From: an uncultured Oscillospiraceae bacterium
GTDB lineage: Bacteria; Bacillota; Clostridia; Oscillospirales; Ruminococcaceae
Assembly: GCA_958427155.1 (NCBI GenBank)
Contig: CAUABB010000052.1
Span: forward strand, 1-8,731
Direction of reading: 5' to 3'
DNA length: 8,731 bases
In this document: piece by piece, positions 6,137 through 8,731 of the stretch
Numbering within the stretch: position 1 is the first letter of the stretch
How the letters are laid out: every line of letters starts with the position of its first letter
The notes under the pieces: generated by a model
Told to the model about the DNA's origin: nothing
The model's input: only the letters and a program-made list of their open reading frames with translations
Database searches by the model: none
Translations under genes and position numbers: made by a program

Positions 6137-7030
6137 ATTGCAAACGTAATTTATCTGGATGTTCTGATTTCTGTAAACCTGTTTGTAACCTACTTTCTCC
6201 TTCTTTCCACCGCGCTTCTCCTTCATCAAAAGCCTAAACGATGGAGGATGGTCATTGGAGCTTTGGCAGGCGGCTTAAGTTCTTTCATTATTTTCCTGGA
6301 CGGACTCCCCTGGGGCATCTCCGTTCTGATTAAAATTATCCTGGGAATTATTCTGGTACTCATTTCATTTCCTTGGCAGGGAAAGGGCGTGTTTATCAAA
6401 ACCGCTCTGCTGTTTATTGCTGTCAATTTTCTGTTTGCGGGTATTATGATGGCGCTTTGGTTCTTTGTAGCCCCGGTGGATATGTACTACCGAAACGGCG
6501 TTGTATATTTTAATATTTCCGCATTAACCTTAGCAATATCTACTATTGCCGCCTATTTCATTGTTCGACTCATCAGCTGGATCTTGGATCGGAGAATCTC
6601 CCATGGCTCCATCTGCCATATTGTTATTTCCCTTAGCGGAAAAGAAGTACTTCTAAACGCCTTTCAGGACTCAGGAAATAAACTTTCTGACCCGTTTAGT
6701 GGAACTCCCGTTGTTATATGCCAGTATTCCGCAATTGAAAGCCTTCTACCGCAATCTCTTCATTCTTACTTTTCGGGGAAAGGAGAGTTGCCAGCTATCA
6801 GTGGAGAGTGGGCAAGACGGATTCGGGTTGTTCCCTACCATGTTGTGGGAGACAATGGGATGATGCGTTGCTTTTATCCTGATCAATTTCAGGTCGTGTC
6901 AGGAACGCATACAGAGGAATACAAAGTTTTAATTGGTGTCAGTCAGGAAAATTTATCTGGTGGTGAATATGCCGCCTTGTTCAACGCCGCTTTGCTTTTA
7001 AATCAATCACAGGGAGTTACCTCATCATGA
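6137..7030 (+). CDS. spoIIGA: SpoIIGA, membrane-bound aspartic protease that processes pro-sigma-E
   Basis: SpoIIGA matures pro-sigma-E in the mother cell after septation. Read from ATT 6137 the protein has 297 residues, against about 309 in B. subtilis. Residues 3-29, starting NVIYLDVLISVNLFVTYF, form the conserved first membrane segment. Further hydrophobic segments follow, giving about five in all up to residue 150. The soluble C-terminal half has FQDSGNKLSDPFSGTPVVI, with Asp178 as the catalytic aspartate (Asp183 in B. subtilis). It also has RVVPYHVVG and LIGVSQENLSGGEYAALFN. Starting at the first in-frame ATG (6248) would remove 37 residues and the first membrane segment, and that ATG lacks a convincing ribosome site. 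The ATT is therefore the likely start, although a sequencing error or indel there would also explain it. The gene's end overlaps sigE by ATGA. Confidence 0.93.
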   Translation: MANVIYLDVLISVNLFVTYFLLLSTALLLHQKPKRWRMVIGALAGGLSSFIIFLDGLPWGISVLIKIILGIILVLISFPWQGKGVFIKTALLFIAVNFLFAGIMMALWFFVAPVDMYYRNGVVYFNISALTLAISTIAAYFIVRLISWILDRRISHGSICHIVISLSGKEVLLNAFQDSGNKLSDPFSGTPVVICQYSAIESLLPQSLHSYFSGKGELPAISGEWARRIRVVPYHVVGDNGMMRCFYPDQFQVVSGTHTEEYKVLIGVSQENLSGGEYAALFNAALLLNQSQGVTSS

Positions 7031-7848
7031 AATATCTGCTTTTTCAAATGAAAACAAAATACCATCAGTTTGTTGCCTTATTCCACAAGACCAATTTTCA
7101 ATTCACCTCTACCTACCGAAAAAAAATACCGCACTTCCACCGTACAGCTAAAAACGCTTTTTATCATATCATTCATCATCTTGGCCTTACGGGATATACT
7201 CAATATATTAATGGTCCCGATACACTTCCACCTCCTCTTTCCAAAGACGAGGAAAAGAAAGTCTTTGAACAGCTACAGACCGATGCCGAAAAAGCACGGG
7301 AAATATTAATTGTCCACAATTTGAGATTGGTAGTCTACATAGCCAAAAAATTTGAATCAACCGGAATTGGAATGGAAGATCTAGTATCAATTGGTACAAT
7401 CGGTTTAATCAAGGCGGTTAATACTTTCGCGCCGGAAAAAAACATCAAACTCGCCACCTATGCATCTCGGTGTATTGAAAACGAAATTTTAATGTGTTTA
7501 AGAAAAAATTCTCAGCTTCGAAATGAAATTTCCATAGATGAGCCTCTTAACATTGACTGGGATGGAAATGAGCTCCTTCTTTCCGACATACTCGGGACTG
7601 AAAATGACAGCGTCAATAAAAATATTGAAATGGAAGTAGAACGAGAACTTCTCAAACAGTGTGTTGACAACCTCTCACCAAGGGAAAAAGTAATTATGCA
7701 GATGCGTTTTGGACTGGTAAACGGCGTAGAGAAAACGCAAAAAGAAGTCGCCGATATTATTGGAATCTCGCAGTCCTATATTTCACGGCTTGAAAAAAAG
7801 ATCATTGAACGTCTAAAGGTAGACTTTAATCGGATCAGTCATTCATGA
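7027..7848 (+). CDS. sigE: RNA polymerase sporulation sigma factor SigE (pro-sigma-E) with a long propeptide
   Basis: This is the early mother-cell sigma factor, made as an inactive precursor and cut by SpoIIGA. It has 273 residues, against 239 in B. subtilis. From LPPPLSKDEE (67-76) onward it follows the family closely: NLRLVVYIAKKFESTGIGMEDL (region 2.1 start), SIGTIGLIKAVNTF, KLATYASRCIENEILM, DEPLNIDWDGNELLLSDILG, and region 4 TQKEVADIIGISQSYISRLE (237-256). By alignment with VYYIGG of B. subtilis, cleavage would fall near Gln59-Tyr60. The propeptide is then about 59 residues instead of 27, with 16 Lys/Arg/His and no Asp or Glu. The start ATG 7027 has AGGGAG 10 bases upstream and overlaps the spoIIGA stop, so translation is probably coupled. 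The only later start is Met8; no other start codon lies before the conserved part. Confidence 0.96.
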   Translation: MKYLLFQMKTKYHQFVALFHKTNFQFTSTYRKKIPHFHRTAKNAFYHIIHHLGLTGYTQYINGPDTLPPPLSKDEEKKVFEQLQTDAEKAREILIVHNLRLVVYIAKKFESTGIGMEDLVSIGTIGLIKAVNTFAPEKNIKLATYASRCIENEILMCLRKNSQLRNEISIDEPLNIDWDGNELLLSDILGTENDSVNKNIEMEVERELLKQCVDNLSPREKVIMQMRFGLVNGVEKTQKEVADIIGISQSYISRLEKKIIERLKVDFNRISHS

Positions 7849-7864
7849 CTCGAGGTGAAGCAAT

Positions 7865-8164
7865 ATGATCTGCAGGGTCAGCACCCTATGTGACAAAGAA
7901 GTGATAAACATCAGCGACGGCAGTCGCCTAGGATGCATTGACGATGTTGAAGTCAATGTTGATAATGCCCAAGTTTGCTCTATTATCGTCTACGGAAAGT
8001 ACCGTTTATTTGGTCTACTTGGGCGCTGTGAAGATATCATTATCCGATGGGAAGACATCACTTTGGTAGGTGAAGACACCGTTTTGGTTTCTTTTAAAGG
8101 AGGGATTCCTCCCGGACAAAGGAAGAAGAAAAAACGTGGATTTTTTAGTAGCTTTTTTGGATAA
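7865..8164 (+). CDS. YlmC/YmxH-family PRC-barrel sporulation protein
   Basis: A 99-residue cytoplasmic protein with one PRC-barrel-like domain, matching the YlmC/YmxH family by NISDGSRLGCIDDVEVNVDNAQV (about 15-37), IIVYGKYRLFGLLGRCEDIIIRWEDI (about 40-65) and VGEDTVLVSF. These small proteins are encoded beside sporulation sigma genes in many spore formers; their molecular job is not well defined. It is 15-20 residues longer than the B. subtilis members because of a basic, aromatic tail containing GQRKKKKRGFFSSFFG, which might bind nucleic acid or membrane. The start ATG is supported by GAGGTG 7 bases upstream and follows sigE by 16 bases, so it is the last gene of the spoIIG transcript before the terminator. 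Confidence 0.88.
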   Translation: MICRVSTLCDKEVINISDGSRLGCIDDVEVNVDNAQVCSIIVYGKYRLFGLLGRCEDIIIRWEDITLVGEDTVLVSFKGGIPPGQRKKKKRGFFSSFFG

Positions 8165-8168
8165 ATAC

Positions 8169-8204
8169 AATAAAAAGCCCTGGCCAAGGCCAGGGCTTTT
8201 TATT
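8169..8204. terminator. Bidirectional terminator between the spoIIG operon and the DUF3006 gene
   Basis: AATAAAAAGCCCTGGCC (8169-8185) and GGCCAGGGCTTTTTATT (8188-8204) are perfect inverted copies around AA. The GC-rich core is flanked by A and T runs, so it can work in both directions. Its right arm contains the stop codon (8202-8200) of the minus-strand gene. Confidence 0.92.
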
Positions 8205-8412
8205 CAAATAATTTTTTTGACAACTTTACGGCTTCTTCCCGAAGTCGTTTTGTTTCTCCAACATCGGTTTGATAAACGCCTTTTCTAACTTCTGTCAGAA
8301 CATCCCCTTCCCTGACTGGGCCAATACATTTAGACAAAGAAATCCTGACCATTTTTTGGCCATCCGTCTCACAAACTGCTATTTCATTTTCAATTCGGTC
8401 TACAATTAACAC
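8200..8412 (-). CDS. DUF3006 domain-containing small protein
   Basis: A 70-residue protein with the DUF3006 pattern: LIVDRIENEIAVCE at the start, a central REGDVL turn, and a charged helix near the C-terminus (TKRLREEAVKLSKKLFE). The family is a small beta-barrel-like domain of unknown function, commonly encoded beside or fused to metallo-beta-lactamase-fold hydrolases of ComEC type, as here. It starts at GTG 8412, four bases after the stop of the upstream hydrolase gene, and its ribosome site GAGGTG overlaps that stop, so the two should be translationally coupled. It is probably cytoplasmic, with no signal peptide seen. Its stop codon lies inside the shared terminator stem. Confidence 0.85.
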   Translation of the reverse strand: MLIVDRIENEIAVCETDGQKMVRISLSKCIGPVREGDVLTEVRKGVYQTDVGETKRLREEAVKLSKKLFE

Positions 8413-8416
8413 CTCG

Positions 8417-8731
8417 TCACCTCTCTGTCACACATTTAATTGTTTCAGGTTCAAATTCAAAAACGATCGTCCCATTTAAATCTGTACGATAAACCGGTTT
8501 TCCAAATTCTTTTACCCGTTTGACCACACTTGTAGTTGGATGATTATAGGAGTTATTCTTTCCCACGCAAATGACAAAACAGTCAGGTGAAGCAGCTTCC
8601 AGAAAATCCTGTGTATTTGAAGTACTGCTTCCATGATGGCTAAGTTTTAAGATGTTACATTCAAGATCCACATCAGACTGTATCAGTTGTTTTTCAACTT
8701 CTTTCTCAGCGTCACCGCAGAGAAGAAGCGA
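8417..8731 (-). CDS. C-terminal part of a ComEC/Rec2-like metallo-beta-lactamase-fold hydrolase
   Basis: The reading frame is open to the right window edge, so only the last 104 residues are seen. The visible part begins SLLLCGDAEKEVEKQL and continues with ILKLSHHGSSTSN (27-39), then SYNHPTTSVVKRVKEFG. These are the late metal-site Asp in the GDAE motif, the HHGS motif and the YxHP motif of ComEC-type hydrolase domains. Such domains occur in the DNA-uptake protein ComEC and in stand-alone, often secreted, proteins that carry or neighbour DUF3006. Whether this one has membrane or signal segments lies outside the window. A GTG at 8671 could be mistaken for the start, but the frame and family similarity extend past it. 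It forms an operon with the DUF3006 gene. Confidence 0.87.
   Translation of the reverse strand, partial: SLLLCGDAEKEVEKQLIQSDVDLECNILKLSHHGSSTSNTQDFLEAASPDCFVICVGKNNSYNHPTTSVVKRVKEFGKPVYRTDLNGTIVFEFEPETIKCVTER

Noticed and set aside
6248..6250. ATG 6248 as the spoIIGA start
   Set aside because: It would remove the conserved first membrane segment, and it lacks a ribosome site as good as AAAGGAGG at 6121.
7070..7309. Alternative-frame open frame within the sigE propeptide, suggesting a frameshift
   Set aside because: The sigE frame runs unbroken from the ATGA overlap to the conserved region, and the other frame shows no sigma-factor similarity.
8671..8671. GTG 8671 as the start of the metallo-beta-lactamase-fold gene
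   Set aside because: The frame stays open to the window edge, and the upstream residues contain the family GDAE motif, so it is an internal codon of a longer gene.

Overview
The window reads as chromosomal DNA from a low-GC, endospore-forming member of the Clostridia. The evidence is three recognisable core sporulation genes (sigG, spoIIGA, sigE) and a YlmC/YmxH-family gene, all with strong Shine-Dalgarno sites of Firmicute type. A placement near the Oscillospirales is only a guess from the style of the proteins. I see no insertion sequence, phage gene, CRISPR array, tRNA or rRNA.

Left part (1-1801): the 5' end of a minus-strand [2Fe-2S] ferredoxin-domain gene (1-161) diverges from sigG (319-1089), which encodes the late forespore sigma factor. 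A sigma-G/F-type promoter candidate lies between them. A strong terminator follows sigG, then a minus-strand HD-domain phosphohydrolase gene (1295-1801).

Middle (2088-5853): two tandem paralogous genes for cytoplasmic glycoside hydrolases of the GH63/MGH1-like (alpha/alpha)6-barrel type. The first has lost conserved aromatic residues that the second keeps. A 20-bp-stem terminator closes the pair.

Right part (5990-8204): the spoIIG operon. A promoter with a consensus -10 and an apparent 22-bp spacer, surrounded by Spo0A-box-like sequences, precedes spoIIGA (the pro-sigma-E protease). That gene appears to start at a rare AUU codon. sigE overlaps its end by ATGA, and a YlmC/YmxH-family gene follows 16 bases later. 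The encoded pro-sigma-E has a propeptide about twice the Bacillus subtilis length, with no acidic residue.

Far right (8200-8731, minus strand): a DUF3006 gene follows the 3' end of a ComEC/Rec2-like metallo-beta-lactamase-fold gene. It converges on the spoIIG operon and shares a bidirectional terminator with it.

In functional terms, Spo0A would switch on spoIIGA-sigE before septation, SpoIIGA would mature sigma-E in the mother cell, and sigma-G would act later in the forespore. The unusual part of the layout is that sigG, commonly the gene just downstream of sigE, sits about 5 kb upstream with the HD and glycosidase genes between. I did not find a clearly new multi-gene system. The best leads are the spoIIGA start codon, the long pro-sigma-E leader, the displaced sigG and the divergent glycosidase pair.
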